A stretch of DNA of 12,176 nt, taken from NCBI GenBank assembly GCA_937121005.1, contig CAKZKB010000077.1:1-12176 (forward strand), written 5' to 3'. Shown one piece after another: positions 1-7,593 of this stretch. Within the stretch, counting starts at the first letter, position 1. Every line of letters begins with the position of its first letter. This stretch comes from an uncultured cyanobacterium (GTDB taxonomy: Bacteria; Cyanobacteriota; Cyanobacteriia; Cyanobacteriales; Geitlerinemataceae). Position numbers and translations under genes: made by a program. The notes beneath the pieces are model-generated. The model had not been told where the DNA came from. It was given only the letters and a program-made list of their open reading frames with translations, and searched no databases.

Positions 1-105
1 TATCGAGTGGGTTTAGAGGTCGAAGTGCTGTCAAATCCGTCTGAGTTATCCGGTGGGGAGGTTTTACCAGGTTTTGTGCTGAGTTTGCGCCGGGTGTGGG
101 GCTGA
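1..105 (+). CDS. 3' end of a probable Uma2-family (DUF820) protein, partial
   Basis: An open frame runs from the window edge to a TGA at 103-105, giving 34 residues that end in LPGFVLSLRRVWG. A short stretch ending in 'evLPGf.l.l..lw' is the usual last strand and helix of Uma2-family proteins, the PD-(D/E)XK nuclease-fold family greatly expanded in cyanobacteria. The catalytic part would lie upstream, so activity cannot be judged. The gene is followed 10 bp later by a strong GC hairpin and then by the response regulator on the same strand. The family call rests on this tail alone; another protein with a similar ending is possible. Confidence 0.45.
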   Translation, partial: YRVGLEVEVLSNPSELSGGEVLPGFVLSLRRVWG

Positions 106-116
106 GACGAGTTTCA

Positions 117-136
117 GAGGGGGAATACCGCCCCTC
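117..136 (+). terminator. GC-rich hairpin after the upstream gene
   Basis: GAGGGG at 117-122 pairs perfectly with CCCCTC at 131-136 across an 8-nt loop. CAG/CTG bases just outside can extend the stem with one bulge. It starts 11 bp after the stop codon at 105. No run of T follows, so it is not a textbook intrinsic terminator; it could instead be an mRNA-end stabilising structure. Confidence 0.45.
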
Positions 137-202
137 CTGTCGATTCAGGGCGCGATCGGTTAAGATAGGAGATAACTCTTCCGCCGCATTCGACCCTGTT
201 CC

Positions 203-1564
203 ATGACCGACGATCGTTCCGATCCCAATGCCGATCGCCCCGATATTGGCTACCAACTTCGCAGCTACCTGACCTCCGTGCAAGGAGCCCTGGGGCTGTT
301 GCGAAGCGGAAAACTCGATCCCGACTCCGATCGCGGGCGGCGGTTGATGGAAATTGCCCAAACCAACGCCGACGAACTGGTACGCCTCACCCAGTCTCTC
401 GAAGAACAATCGGAAGCGGAAGAATCCGCACTCAAAATTGCCACCAAATTGCTAAAAACCGTTGCCGCCGTCGAGCGCAAACAAGCGACGGGCATCCTAA
501 TTTTAGAGCGCGATCGTCGTCAGTGGAAACTCGGATTTTATCGCGGTAAGCTGGCCTGTGCTATTGGCGAACCCCATCGCGTTCGCCGTTGGTATCGCGC
601 TATTCCGAAAAATTGCCGAGATCTGAAAGCAGAAGGGACAGAGAAAAGTGATTTTTGGGAAATCTCGATTCTCGATCGCGCCTTGGCCCAACAACGTTTG
701 GAAAGCGATCGGGCAAAATTAGCCGTTCGTTGGATCGCCATGGAAGTGTTATTTGCGGCTTGCTGGCATCCCGATACTACCGCCCAATGGCAACCGCACC
801 CCTTGAAGGCGCAATTGCCCCCGGAGGCGTTACTGTCGGGGGCGGAAGTGAAAGCGTTACTGCTAGAAGTGCGACAGTTGCAGCAACAGTGGCGATCGCT
901 GAAATTGCCTCCCCAACAGGTCGATCGCGCCCCTAGCGTGGCCGCGAGTGCGGATAAAAATGCGAATGCGCGAGATTTGTCCAATCTCAAATCCATGTTT
1001 GACGGGCGACTGACGTTTTGGGATCTGTCGCTGAAGTGGAAACAATCGCCGCTTAAAATGATGCGCCTGTTCGATCGCTTTCGCCGACAAGCCCCGATCG
1101 AATGGCGCGACGTTCCCGATTTGTCCGTGCCTCGGGCGATCGTCCCCAAATTGAAGCCGGACGGATCGCGGTTGCGCGTCGCCTGCATCGACGATAGCCC
1201 GCAAATTTGTCGATCGATGCAGCAGATTTTTGAGGGGGCAGGTTACGAATTCATCGGCTTGCAAGACCCGGTGCGGGCCATTCCTGCCCTGATCGAACGC
1301 CCGCCAGATTTTATTTTTCTCGACCTCGTAATGCCCATTGCTAATGGGTACGAAGTGTGCTCGCAGTTGCGGCGGGTGAATACATTTCGCGAGGTTCCCA
1401 TTGCCTTTTTAACGGGAAACGATAAGTTGGTCGATCGTCTGCGGGCAAAAGTTGTGGGCGCGAACGACTTTTTATCTAAACCCGTCGAAGCCCAAAAAGT
1501 GCTGGAGTTGGTACGCAAATACACGACCAGCGAGAAGAAACCTCAGTCGTTACAGTCGAATTAG
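203..1564 (+). CDS. PATAN-REC (PatA/PixG-type) response regulator with a degenerate HisKA-like N-terminus
   Basis: This 453-aa protein is a two-component output protein of the PatA/PixG type, a family used in cyanobacteria for phototaxis, motility and heterocyst patterning. The receiver domain spans about residues 324-440 and is complete: acidic pair D330/D331, phospho-acceptor D374 in FLDLVMP, T404 in FLTG and K427 in SKP. Residues about 77-235 resemble the PATAN/DUF4388-type region (TGILILERDRRQWKLGFYRG, then a long helical part). Residues 16-68 look like the two-helix dimerisation domain of histidine kinases (LRSYLTSVQGALGLL, then GRRLMEIAQTNADELVRL), but the phospho-acceptor histidine is a tyrosine (Y17) and the usual proline is Y22, so this part cannot autophosphorylate in the normal way. 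No ATPase domain or cognate CheA, CheW or CheY-like gene is next to it, so its kinase must be elsewhere. The ATG at 203 is the first in frame; no strong ribosome-binding site is seen. The specific pathway is not determinable. Confidence 0.88.
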   Translation: MTDDRSDPNADRPDIGYQLRSYLTSVQGALGLLRSGKLDPDSDRGRRLMEIAQTNADELVRLTQSLEEQSEAEESALKIATKLLKTVAAVERKQATGILILERDRRQWKLGFYRGKLACAIGEPHRVRRWYRAIPKNCRDLKAEGTEKSDFWEISILDRALAQQRLESDRAKLAVRWIAMEVLFAACWHPDTTAQWQPHPLKAQLPPEALLSGAEVKALLLEVRQLQQQWRSLKLPPQQVDRAPSVAASADKNANARDLSNLKSMFDGRLTFWDLSLKWKQSPLKMMRLFDRFRRQAPIEWRDVPDLSVPRAIVPKLKPDGSRLRVACIDDSPQICRSMQQIFEGAGYEFIGLQDPVRAIPALIERPPDFIFLDLVMPIANGYEVCSQLRRVNTFREVPIAFLTGNDKLVDRLRAKVVGANDFLSKPVEAQKVLELVRKYTTSEKKPQSLQSN

Positions 1565-1633
1565 GGGGGATTGATATAGGAGGAAAATTCTGAAAACTCG
1601 AATCCGGTTAATCCACGATCCCATCTGATGCCT

Positions 1634-1712
1634 GTAGGATCGGGCGAGGCATTCACTAACCTAGTTATCGGTAGAATTGTTCGTTAATTGGTGTGAATGC
1701 CTAGCCCCTACC
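1634..1712. repeat. Palindromic intergenic element (MITE-like inverted repeat)
   Basis: AGGCATTCAC at 1647-1656 and GTGAATGCCT at 1693-1702 are perfect 10-base reverse complements. The match extends outward: GGGC and GCCC continue the arms after one mismatch (1642-1656 against 1693-1707), and GTAGG at 1634-1638 faces CCTAC at 1708-1712 with a 4-base insertion in the left arm. The spacer is 36 bp. The layout is that of a small non-autonomous or palindromic extragenic repeat; similar GTAGGGGC...GGCATTC elements are, to my knowledge, common in cyanobacterial intergenic DNA. No coding capacity. Confidence 0.65.
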
Positions 1713-1741
1713 AATACCGCAATCGCTTAAAACGGACTACG

Positions 1742-1927
1742 ATGTCATTGTTCATTGCTCATTGTTCTCGGTTCCTCGAATCTTTATCTTCTCCAAGCAA
1801 TGCGGACGATCGGACTCCTGCTGAAATTTTAGCCGAAATTGCTGCATTACCCATTGAAGGCGATCGCGATCGCTTCTCTGGAGAGGAACACGATCGCGTG
1901 TTGTATCGAGAAGAGAAAAATTTGTGA
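1742..1927 (+). CDS. VapB-type antitoxin of a decayed toxin-antitoxin pair (N-terminus doubtful)
   Basis: The C-terminal half, from TPAEILAEIAALPIEG through FSGEEHDRVLYREE, matches the small antitoxin-like proteins that precede PIN-domain toxins in cyanobacteria. The stop codon overlaps the toxin's GTG start by 4 bases (GTGA, 1924-1927), the usual toxin-antitoxin coupling. The start is uncertain. An ATG at 1697 would give 76 aa but lies inside an arm of a palindromic repeat. The ATG at 1742, chosen here, gives 61 aa but is followed at once by a heptamer tandem repeat (1746-1766), so residues 2-9 are repeat-encoded. Neither start has a good ribosome-binding site and no family-like N-terminus is visible. 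The original 5' end has probably been replaced or eroded. The antitoxin would bind the toxin and its own promoter; whether it is still made is unknown. Confidence 0.6.
   Translation: MSLFIAHCSRFLESLSSPSNADDRTPAEILAEIAALPIEGDRDRFSGEEHDRVLYREEKNL
1746..1766 (+). repeat. Heptamer short tandem repeat (CATTGTT x3)
   Basis: Three contiguous 7-mers, CATTGTT, CATTGCT and CATTGTT, differ at one base. Tandem heptamers of this kind are typical of cyanobacterial intergenic DNA. Here they fall in frame just inside the putative antitoxin start. Confidence 0.7.
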
Positions 1928-2142
1928 TTTTTGTGGCTACAAGTGCTTGGTTTGCGAGTGTCGTTCCATCAGACACCGATCGCCTTGCAGCGAGTCAATG
2001 GCTTCGTCAAAATAATCAACCTTTAATTACCAGCGATTACATTTTAGATGAAACCTTAACTTTGCTGAGGGTTCGCGGAGAAAAAACGCGATCGTTGAGT
2101 TTAGGGCGTTCTTTATTCTCTGGACAAATAGCAACTCTCTAA
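1924..2142 (+). pseudogene. vapC: Truncated VapC-like PIN-domain toxin with first catalytic Asp replaced
   Basis: The 72-residue frame is the N-terminal half of a PIN-domain ribonuclease toxin of about 130-145 aa. It shows the usual first strand (MIFVATSAWFA), the helix around the invariant acidic residue (D42/E43 in YILDETLTLLRVRGEKTR), then stops at TAA (2140-2142) right after LFSGQIATL. Two lesions are seen. The metal-binding aspartate of the canonical MIFVDTSAWFA is alanine (A4, codon GCT). The second half, which carries the remaining acidic metal ligands, is missing; I checked the following 127 bases on the plus strand and found no PIN-like continuation. The GTG start overlaps the antitoxin stop. 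A functional RNase is very unlikely. What could remain is an antitoxin-binding fragment, or simply decay. Confidence 0.8.
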
Positions 2143-2278
2143 GTACCTCTACCCGATCGCGCCACTCGCACCCAACCGTTCCGATCGCGATGTCTCGGCC
2201 GCCACGCACCACGTACCGAATGTTCGTATCTTTGGTAAAGTAAAGAAAGCGCGATCGTCCCTCTCCGATGTGGCTGTT

Positions 2279-5200
2279 ATGTTCTCCAACTTCTTCGTCA
2301 AACGTCCTGTCTTCGCCTCCGTCTGTTCTCTATTAATTGTCATCGTCGGTTTAGTCGGGTACGTTCGCCTCCCGGTACAAGAATTCCCCGATATCGATCC
2401 GCCTGTGGTCAGCGTCACCACTGTTTATCCCGGTGCGAACCCGCGCGTTGTCGAAACCGAAGTCACCGAAATTCTCGAAGACGAAATTAATGGCATTGAA
2501 GGCTTAAAAACCCTCACCTCTGAAAGTCGAGAAGAAGTCAGCACCATCACCGTTCAATTCGATCTCGATCGCGATGCTGATATTGGCGCGCAAGACGTTC
2601 GCGCCCGCGTTTCTCGTGCCTCCCGTCGCCTTCCCGACGAAGTAGATGTCCCCGTTGTCGATAAGCGTTCTGGCGATACCTCTCCCATTTTATGGTTTGC
2701 GTTGTATGGCGAAGATGACAGTATTTCCACGTTAGAATTGAGCGATTATGCCGATCGCTTTATTACCGATGCCCTAGAAACAGTTCCCGGTGTCAGCAGT
2801 ATTTTTATCGGTGGCGAACGGCGATATGCCATGCGGTTGTGGATCGATCCGCGCAAATTAGCGGCTCGCAATTTAACTATTTTAGATGTAGAAGAAGCGC
2901 TGCGCGATGAAAATGTGGAAGTTCCCGGCGGCTTGGTTGAAGGGGAGTCTTCCGAGTATTCCGTGCGGGTTTTAGGACGCTTGCAAACGCCTCCCGACTA
3001 CGAAGAGTTGGTGATTCAAACAAACCCCGATGGGTCTTTAGTGCGCTTGCGCGATATCGGCCGGGCCGAAATTGGGGCGGAGGACGATCGCTCTTTCGTG
3101 CGCTTTATGGGGCAACCGGCGATCGGAATGGGAGTCGTGAAACTGTCGCAAGCGAATACCTTAGAAGTGGCGGCGGGGGCAAAAGCGAAAATGGAAGAAC
3201 TCTCGCAAAACTTCCCGCCGGGAATCGCTTATCAACTGGCGTTCGATAGTTCTGAGTTCGTTTCCGAGGCGATCGCGGAGGTCTGGAAATCCCTATACTT
3301 AGCCGTTTTTCTAGTTATTTTAGTCATCTTTTTGTTCTTGCGCGATTGGCGAGCAACGCTGATTCCGGCTGTCACCATTCCCGTCTCTCTGGTGGGGGCA
3401 TTTGCGGTCATGTTCGTCCTCGATTATTCGATTAACACCCTCACTCTATTTTCGCTGACGCTGGCAACCGGATTGGTCGTAGACGATACCATTGTCGTTC
3501 TCGAAAACATCGTCCGCTACATCGAAGAAAAAGAAATGAAACCCTACCAAGCAGCAATGGTGGGAATTTCGGAAGTGGTTTTTGCCGTTATTGCCACCAC
3601 CGCCGTCTTGATTGCGGTCTTTTTACCTGTTGGTTTTGCCACTGGCAATACCGGACGTTTGTTTAACGAATTTGCCCTGACTTTGGCCGGATCGGTGGTT
3701 ATTTCTTCTTTTGTGGCGCTGACCTTGGCTCCGAGTTTGTCGGCGCGAGTTCTGAAGCAACACGGACAGTTTAATAATGCCTTGTTTCGCAGCATTGAAT
3801 CTTTACTGAATACCGGGCAACAGCTTTATCGCGATTCCTTGCGATCGCTCATGGCTGCCAAACTTATAGTCGCGATCGGCTTTTTGGTTTCTTTAGGGCT
3901 AACAGCAATCTTGTTTCTTCAACTGCCACAAGGATTTTTACCCACAGAAGATCGAGCCGCTATTTTTACTATCGTTCGCGGCCCGCAAGGGGTTTCTCTT
4001 AACTATACAGACGACATTATGCGGCAGGTAGAACAGGTTTACAGCCAAGTTCCCGAAGTCAAAAGTTACTTCACCGTTGGCGCATTTGGTCGCGGTGCAC
4101 CGGGACAAGTCAATCAGGGGTTTGCCTTCGTTCGCCTGCAACCCTGGTCGGAACGTCCCGAACCCAACCAAGAACAAGAGGCAATTGTCGGACAATTATT
4201 CGGGCGATTTTCGCAAATTCCGGGAGCCTTAGTGTTTCCCATTAACCCACCTTCGCTACCGGGTGCGGGGTTCAGTCAGCCTGTGGAGTACGTGCTGCAA
4301 GGTGCGGATTTAGAAACGTTGGCTCGGGTATCCGAAGAGTTTGCCAATCGAGCTCGCCAACTTCCACAACTATCGAACATCGATACTGACTTAAAATTGA
4401 ACAAGCCCGAACTGACGATTACCATCAATCGCGATCTCGCGTCAGCGTTGGGTGTTTCTGTGCGCGATATTTCCGAAACGTTGCAAATTTTGCTTGGCGG
4501 TCAAGATATAACCAGTTTTAACCGAGGAAATCGTCGTTACGAAGTGGTAGTGCAAGCAGAAGACGAATTTCGTGCCAGTCCAGAAGATATCAAAGAGTTG
4601 TATGTCGAAACCGCCGACGATCGCATTATTCCGTTAGAAAACCTTGTTGATATTTCTACCACCACAACGCCACCGCAAATCAATCACTACAACCGCTTTC
4701 GGGCAGCCACCATTAGCGGCAGTCCCGCCCCCGGTGCGAGTTTGGGCGAGGCTTTAGATGCCTTGGACAAATTAGCAGCCGAAACCCTACCGCCGGGGAT
4801 TGAAACCAGTTTGGCAGGGCAATCTTTGGAGTTCAAAGAGGCGGGACAAGCGACGATTTTTATCTTCGGTTTGGCGTTGGTGTTTATCTTTTTAGCACTG
4901 GCGGCTCAGTTTGAAAGCTATATCGATCCCATTGTTATTTTACTCGCGGTTCCCCTGTCGTTGTTGGGGGCATTTGCAGCCTTGCTGCTGGCGGGGTTAG
5001 AATTGAACGTCTACAGCCAAATTGGGTTAATTATGCTGGTGGGGTTGTCAACCAAAAACTCAATTTTAATTGTCGAGTTTGCTAACCAATTGCGAGAACG
5101 CGGTTTGGGGATCTCAAAAGCGGCGATCGAGGCGGGAAATATCCGCTTTCGTCCCATTTTAATGACGGCATTTTCGACGATTTTCGGTTTGCTTCCTCTG

Positions 5201-5335
5201 GCGTTGGCGACGGGTGCGGGTGCGGCGAGTCGCGTTTCGATCGGCATGGCGGTAGTGGGAGGAATGCTGGTATCGACGTTTTTAAGCCTGTACGTGGTTC
5301 CGGTGTTTTACGCGATCGTGCATCGCTCTAAATAG
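2279..5335 (+). CDS. RND-family multidrug efflux transporter, HAE1 (AcrB/MexB-like) subfamily
   Basis: This inner-membrane, proton-driven pump is predicted to work as a trimer exporting hydrophobic or amphiphilic compounds through a periplasmic adaptor and a TolC-like outer-membrane channel. From the ATG at 2279 it is 1018 aa, the normal full length. Twelve hydrophobic segments are visible in the standard pattern: one near residues 7-28, five between about 337 and 485, one near 527-547, and five between about 857 and 1011, with two large periplasmic loops. The proton relay is intact: D402 and D403 in GLVVDDTIVVLEN and K926 in GLSTKNSILIVEFA; the paired Asp favours the drug-type HAE1 group over metal-ion RND pumps. 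Its start FSNFFVKRPVFASV is classic for the family, so ATG 2279 is preferred over GTG 2270. No adaptor or channel gene lies in the window; upstream is only the vapBC remnant. Substrate unknown. Confidence 0.95.
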   Translation: MFSNFFVKRPVFASVCSLLIVIVGLVGYVRLPVQEFPDIDPPVVSVTTVYPGANPRVVETEVTEILEDEINGIEGLKTLTSESREEVSTITVQFDLDRDADIGAQDVRARVSRASRRLPDEVDVPVVDKRSGDTSPILWFALYGEDDSISTLELSDYADRFITDALETVPGVSSIFIGGERRYAMRLWIDPRKLAARNLTILDVEEALRDENVEVPGGLVEGESSEYSVRVLGRLQTPPDYEELVIQTNPDGSLVRLRDIGRAEIGAEDDRSFVRFMGQPAIGMGVVKLSQANTLEVAAGAKAKMEELSQNFPPGIAYQLAFDSSEFVSEAIAEVWKSLYLAVFLVILVIFLFLRDWRATLIPAVTIPVSLVGAFAVMFVLDYSINTLTLFSLTLATGLVVDDTIVVLENIVRYIEEKEMKPYQAAMVGISEVVFAVIATTAVLIAVFLPVGFATGNTGRLFNEFALTLAGSVVISSFVALTLAPSLSARVLKQHGQFNNALFRSIESLLNTGQQLYRDSLRSLMAAKLIVAIGFLVSLGLTAILFLQLPQGFLPTEDRAAIFTIVRGPQGVSLNYTDDIMRQVEQVYSQVPEVKSYFTVGAFGRGAPGQVNQGFAFVRLQPWSERPEPNQEQEAIVGQLFGRFSQIPGALVFPINPPSLPGAGFSQPVEYVLQGADLETLARVSEEFANRARQLPQLSNIDTDLKLNKPELTITINRDLASALGVSVRDISETLQILLGGQDITSFNRGNRRYEVVVQAEDEFRASPEDIKELYVETADDRIIPLENLVDISTTTTPPQINHYNRFRAATISGSPAPGASLGEALDALDKLAAETLPPGIETSLAGQSLEFKEAGQATIFIFGLALVFIFLALAAQFESYIDPIVILLAVPLSLLGAFAALLLAGLELNVYSQIGLIMLVGLSTKNSILIVEFANQLRERGLGISKAAIEAGNIRFRPILMTAFSTIFGLLPLALATGAGAASRVSIGMAVVGGMLVSTFLSLYVVPVFYAIVHRSK

Positions 5336-5356
5336 GGTTTGCTGGAAAACTGAAAC

Positions 5357-5477
5357 GTAAGGATTCAGGTATACTAGGCTAAACGGGTGTAGAAACCCGG
5401 TTTCTCGCTTATAGACGGACAAAATTCGAGTTTCTCCCTTCAGAAACCGGGTTTCTCTGTACCACCTGAATGCTTAC
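5357..5477. repeat. Nested inverted-repeat element between the RND and ABC genes
   Basis: Outer arms GTAAGGATTCAGGT (5357-5370) and ACCTGAATGCTTAC (5464-5477) are reverse complements except at one position. Inside them, AGAAACCCGGTTTCT (5391-5405) and AGAAACCGGGTTTCT (5442-5456) are exact reverse complements, and each is itself a 7-bp palindrome around one central base. The element is about 121 bp and has no open frame of note. This is the shape of a small palindromic or MITE-like repeat; in RNA it could fold into a long hairpin and so might also reduce read-through from the RND gene. Confidence 0.7.
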
Positions 5478-5555
5478 ACTGAAACAAGCTGGAGGTGGAT
5501 ACAAACGCGATCGTGCTTTATCCTAGAATTATACGACCTGCTGCTAAAACCATCG

Positions 5556-7331
5556 ATGTCATCTCCCCATCCCTTACAACGACTCTTCAATTACGGACGC
5601 GAATATCGCCCGCAAATTTGGCAGGCGAGTGCGTGTTCGGTTCTCAATAAATTGTTCGATTTGGCCCCTCCGGCTTTAATTGGTGCGGCGGTGGATGTCG
5701 TCGTGCAACAAGAAGATTCTCTCATTGCTCGCTTTGGGTTTGAAACAGTTTTATCGCAACTGATCGTCTTAGCTGTTCTCAGTCTCGTTATCTGGGGATT
5801 AGAATCGTTATTCGAGTATATTTACCAACGACTGTGGCGGAATTTGGCGCAAACCATCCAGCACGATTTGCGGATCGATGCCTACGATCGCCTGCAACAA
5901 CTGGATGTTGCTTTTTTTGAAGATCGCTCTACAGGCGAATTAATGTCTGTTCTCAGCGACGACATCAACCAATTAGAGCGATTTTTAGATGGGGGAGCCA
6001 ACGAAGTCATCCAAGTGGTGACAACCGTGATTATCGTTGGCGGTGCATTTTTTATTTTAGCACCCAATGTGGCCGGCTTGGCCATTCTTCCCATTCCGTT
6101 TATCCTCTGGGGATCGATCGCCTTTCAAAACAAACTCGCCCCGTATTACGCTGACGTGCGGGAAAAAGTTAGCTTTTTGAACGGACAGTTGGCGAATAAT
6201 TTGTCGGGAATTGCGACAATTAAAAGTTTCACCGCCGAAGAATATGAAAGTCGCCGCATTGCTGCCCAAAGTCAGGACTATCGCCGCAGCAACCAACGGG
6301 CGATCGCCCTCAGTGCAGCTTTCGTTCCTCTAATTCGCATCGTCATTTTATTTGGGTTTACGGCGATCCTCATCTTTGGGGGACTGTCGGCTGTTTCCGG
6401 GCAGCTTTCAGTGGGATCGTACAGCGTCATGGTCTATTTAACCCAACGCTTGTTATGGCCTTTAACTCGTCTAGGACAAACCCTCGATTTGTACCAACGG
6501 GCGATGGCTTCGACGCGACGAGTTTTTAAACTTCTCGATACTCCGATCGTCCTGCATCCCGGTACGAAACCTCTGCCGATCGCCTCCGTTTGCGGCGAGG
6601 TACATTTGGATAATATCACGTTTGCTTATCGCGATCGCAACCCCGTTATCAAAGATCTTACCCTGCACGTTCCCGCCGGAAAAACCATCGCCGTTGTTGG
6701 CTCTACCGGGTCGGGAAAAAGTACCCTGGTGAAGCTACTGTTGCGTTTTTACGAAGTGCGATCGGGACGCATTACCATCGACAAAATTGACGTGCAAGAT
6801 ATTCTGCTCCCAGACTTGCGACGTGCGATCGGTTTGGTGAGTCAGGATGTCTTTTTATTTCACGGAACTGTATTAGAAAATATCATCTACGGGACGTTTG
6901 ATGCTAGCCGAGAAGACGCGATCGCGGCCGCGACAATTGCCGAAGCGCACCCATTTATTATGGAGCTTCCCCAACAATACGATACCATGATTGGCGAGCG
7001 CGGACAAAAACTCTCCGGCGGTCAGCGACAACGAATCGCGATCGCGCGTGCGGTGCTTAAAGATCCGCCAATTTTAATTTTAGATGAAGCGACTTCGGCG
7101 GTGGATAACGAAACCGAAGCTGCTATCCAGCGATCGCTCGAGAAAATTACTCAAAATCGGACCACGATCGCGATCGCCCATCGCCTTTCTACTATTCGCA
7201 ACGCCGATTGTATTTACGTCATGGAAAAAGGCAAACTCGTCGAAGCCGGAACCCACGAAGAATTGCTCGCAAAAGCCAATCTGTATGCTGGATTTTGGCA
7301 GGTACAAATGGGAGCAACGTCTGCAAACTAG
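5556..7331 (+). CDS. Half-size ABC exporter (MsbA/MdlB-like, fused membrane and ATPase domains)
   Basis: A 591-aa protein with an N-terminal six-helix exporter domain (about residues 20-315) and a C-terminal nucleotide-binding domain (about 345-585). All ATPase motifs are present: Walker A GSTGSGKST 382-390, Q-loop SQDVFLF 429-435, signature LSGGQ 486-490, Walker B ILILDE 506-511 with catalytic E511, D-loop SAVD and H-loop H542. It should act as a dimer in the inner membrane, using ATP to export or flip a lipid, peptide or drug-like substrate. No partner half-transporter is adjacent, which favours a homodimer. Length is normal for the family. The ATG at 5556 gives the expected short cytoplasmic lead-in (HPLQRLFNYGREYRPQIW). 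It follows the RND gene by 220 bp of repeat-containing DNA, so it probably has its own promoter. Substrate cannot be told from sequence. Confidence 0.94.
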   Translation: MSSPHPLQRLFNYGREYRPQIWQASACSVLNKLFDLAPPALIGAAVDVVVQQEDSLIARFGFETVLSQLIVLAVLSLVIWGLESLFEYIYQRLWRNLAQTIQHDLRIDAYDRLQQLDVAFFEDRSTGELMSVLSDDINQLERFLDGGANEVIQVVTTVIIVGGAFFILAPNVAGLAILPIPFILWGSIAFQNKLAPYYADVREKVSFLNGQLANNLSGIATIKSFTAEEYESRRIAAQSQDYRRSNQRAIALSAAFVPLIRIVILFGFTAILIFGGLSAVSGQLSVGSYSVMVYLTQRLLWPLTRLGQTLDLYQRAMASTRRVFKLLDTPIVLHPGTKPLPIASVCGEVHLDNITFAYRDRNPVIKDLTLHVPAGKTIAVVGSTGSGKSTLVKLLLRFYEVRSGRITIDKIDVQDILLPDLRRAIGLVSQDVFLFHGTVLENIIYGTFDASREDAIAAATIAEAHPFIMELPQQYDTMIGERGQKLSGGQRQRIAIARAVLKDPPILILDEATSAVDNETEAAIQRSLEKITQNRTTIAIAHRLSTIRNADCIYVMEKGKLVEAGTHEELLAKANLYAGFWQVQMGATSAN

Positions 7332-7335
7332 CAGC

Positions 7336-7593
7336 TTACGATCTACCACCGAAAGAAACCGCCACTTCGTAACCAATCCGAATACCAAATAGTTGAGCGT
7401 TGGAATTTCTATGACTTAAATTTCGTGCCGCTTGTAGACCCATTGAACTGACTTCGTACTCACCCGTCTCGATATCAATGATAACCATTTTGCCAATGTT
7501 TTCTTCAATTTCTACTTTGTCTCGAATTTCAGTTGCATAGAGTTGGTTTGCTCGAAATGCAATTTCGTTATAGCTTAAAAGTGTCGTTGGCAT
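7336..7593 (-). CDS. Small conserved cyanobacterial hypothetical protein
   Basis: From the ATG at 7593 the protein has 85 aa, starting MPTTLLSYNEIAFRANQLYATEIR and ending GIRIGYEVAVSFGGRS. I recognise this as a type of short cyanobacterial protein without known function; the pattern KMVIIDIETGEYEVSSMGLQAARNL looks like a conserved alpha/beta mini-domain, perhaps an antitoxin-like partner protein. An ATG at 7650 in the same frame would add 19 residues and has a purine stretch upstream (GGGGAAACT), but the extension does not look like family sequence, so the shorter start is preferred. The stop lies 4 bp from the ABC gene's stop, tail to tail. No second gene follows it on its own strand, so if homologues are normally paired, the partner is absent here. 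Confidence 0.7.
   Translation of the reverse strand: MPTTLLSYNEIAFRANQLYATEIRDKVEIEENIGKMVIIDIETGEYEVSSMGLQAARNLSHRNSNAQLFGIRIGYEVAVSFGGRS

Noticed and set aside
1578..1583. Perfect AGGAGG after the response-regulator gene
   Set aside because: No start codon with a meaningful open frame follows at a suitable distance; the nearest frames end within about a dozen codons.
2143..2278. Search for the missing half of the PIN toxin or an adaptor-protein end
   Set aside because: The plus-strand frames give no PIN-like acidic motifs and no hairpin-and-barrel pattern of an adaptor; treated as a plain intergenic region with the leader of the RND gene.
5524..5529. TAGAAT as a -10 box for the ABC exporter gene
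   Set aside because: It matches five of six consensus bases and sits 27 bp before the start, but no -35-like hexamer is found at the right spacing.
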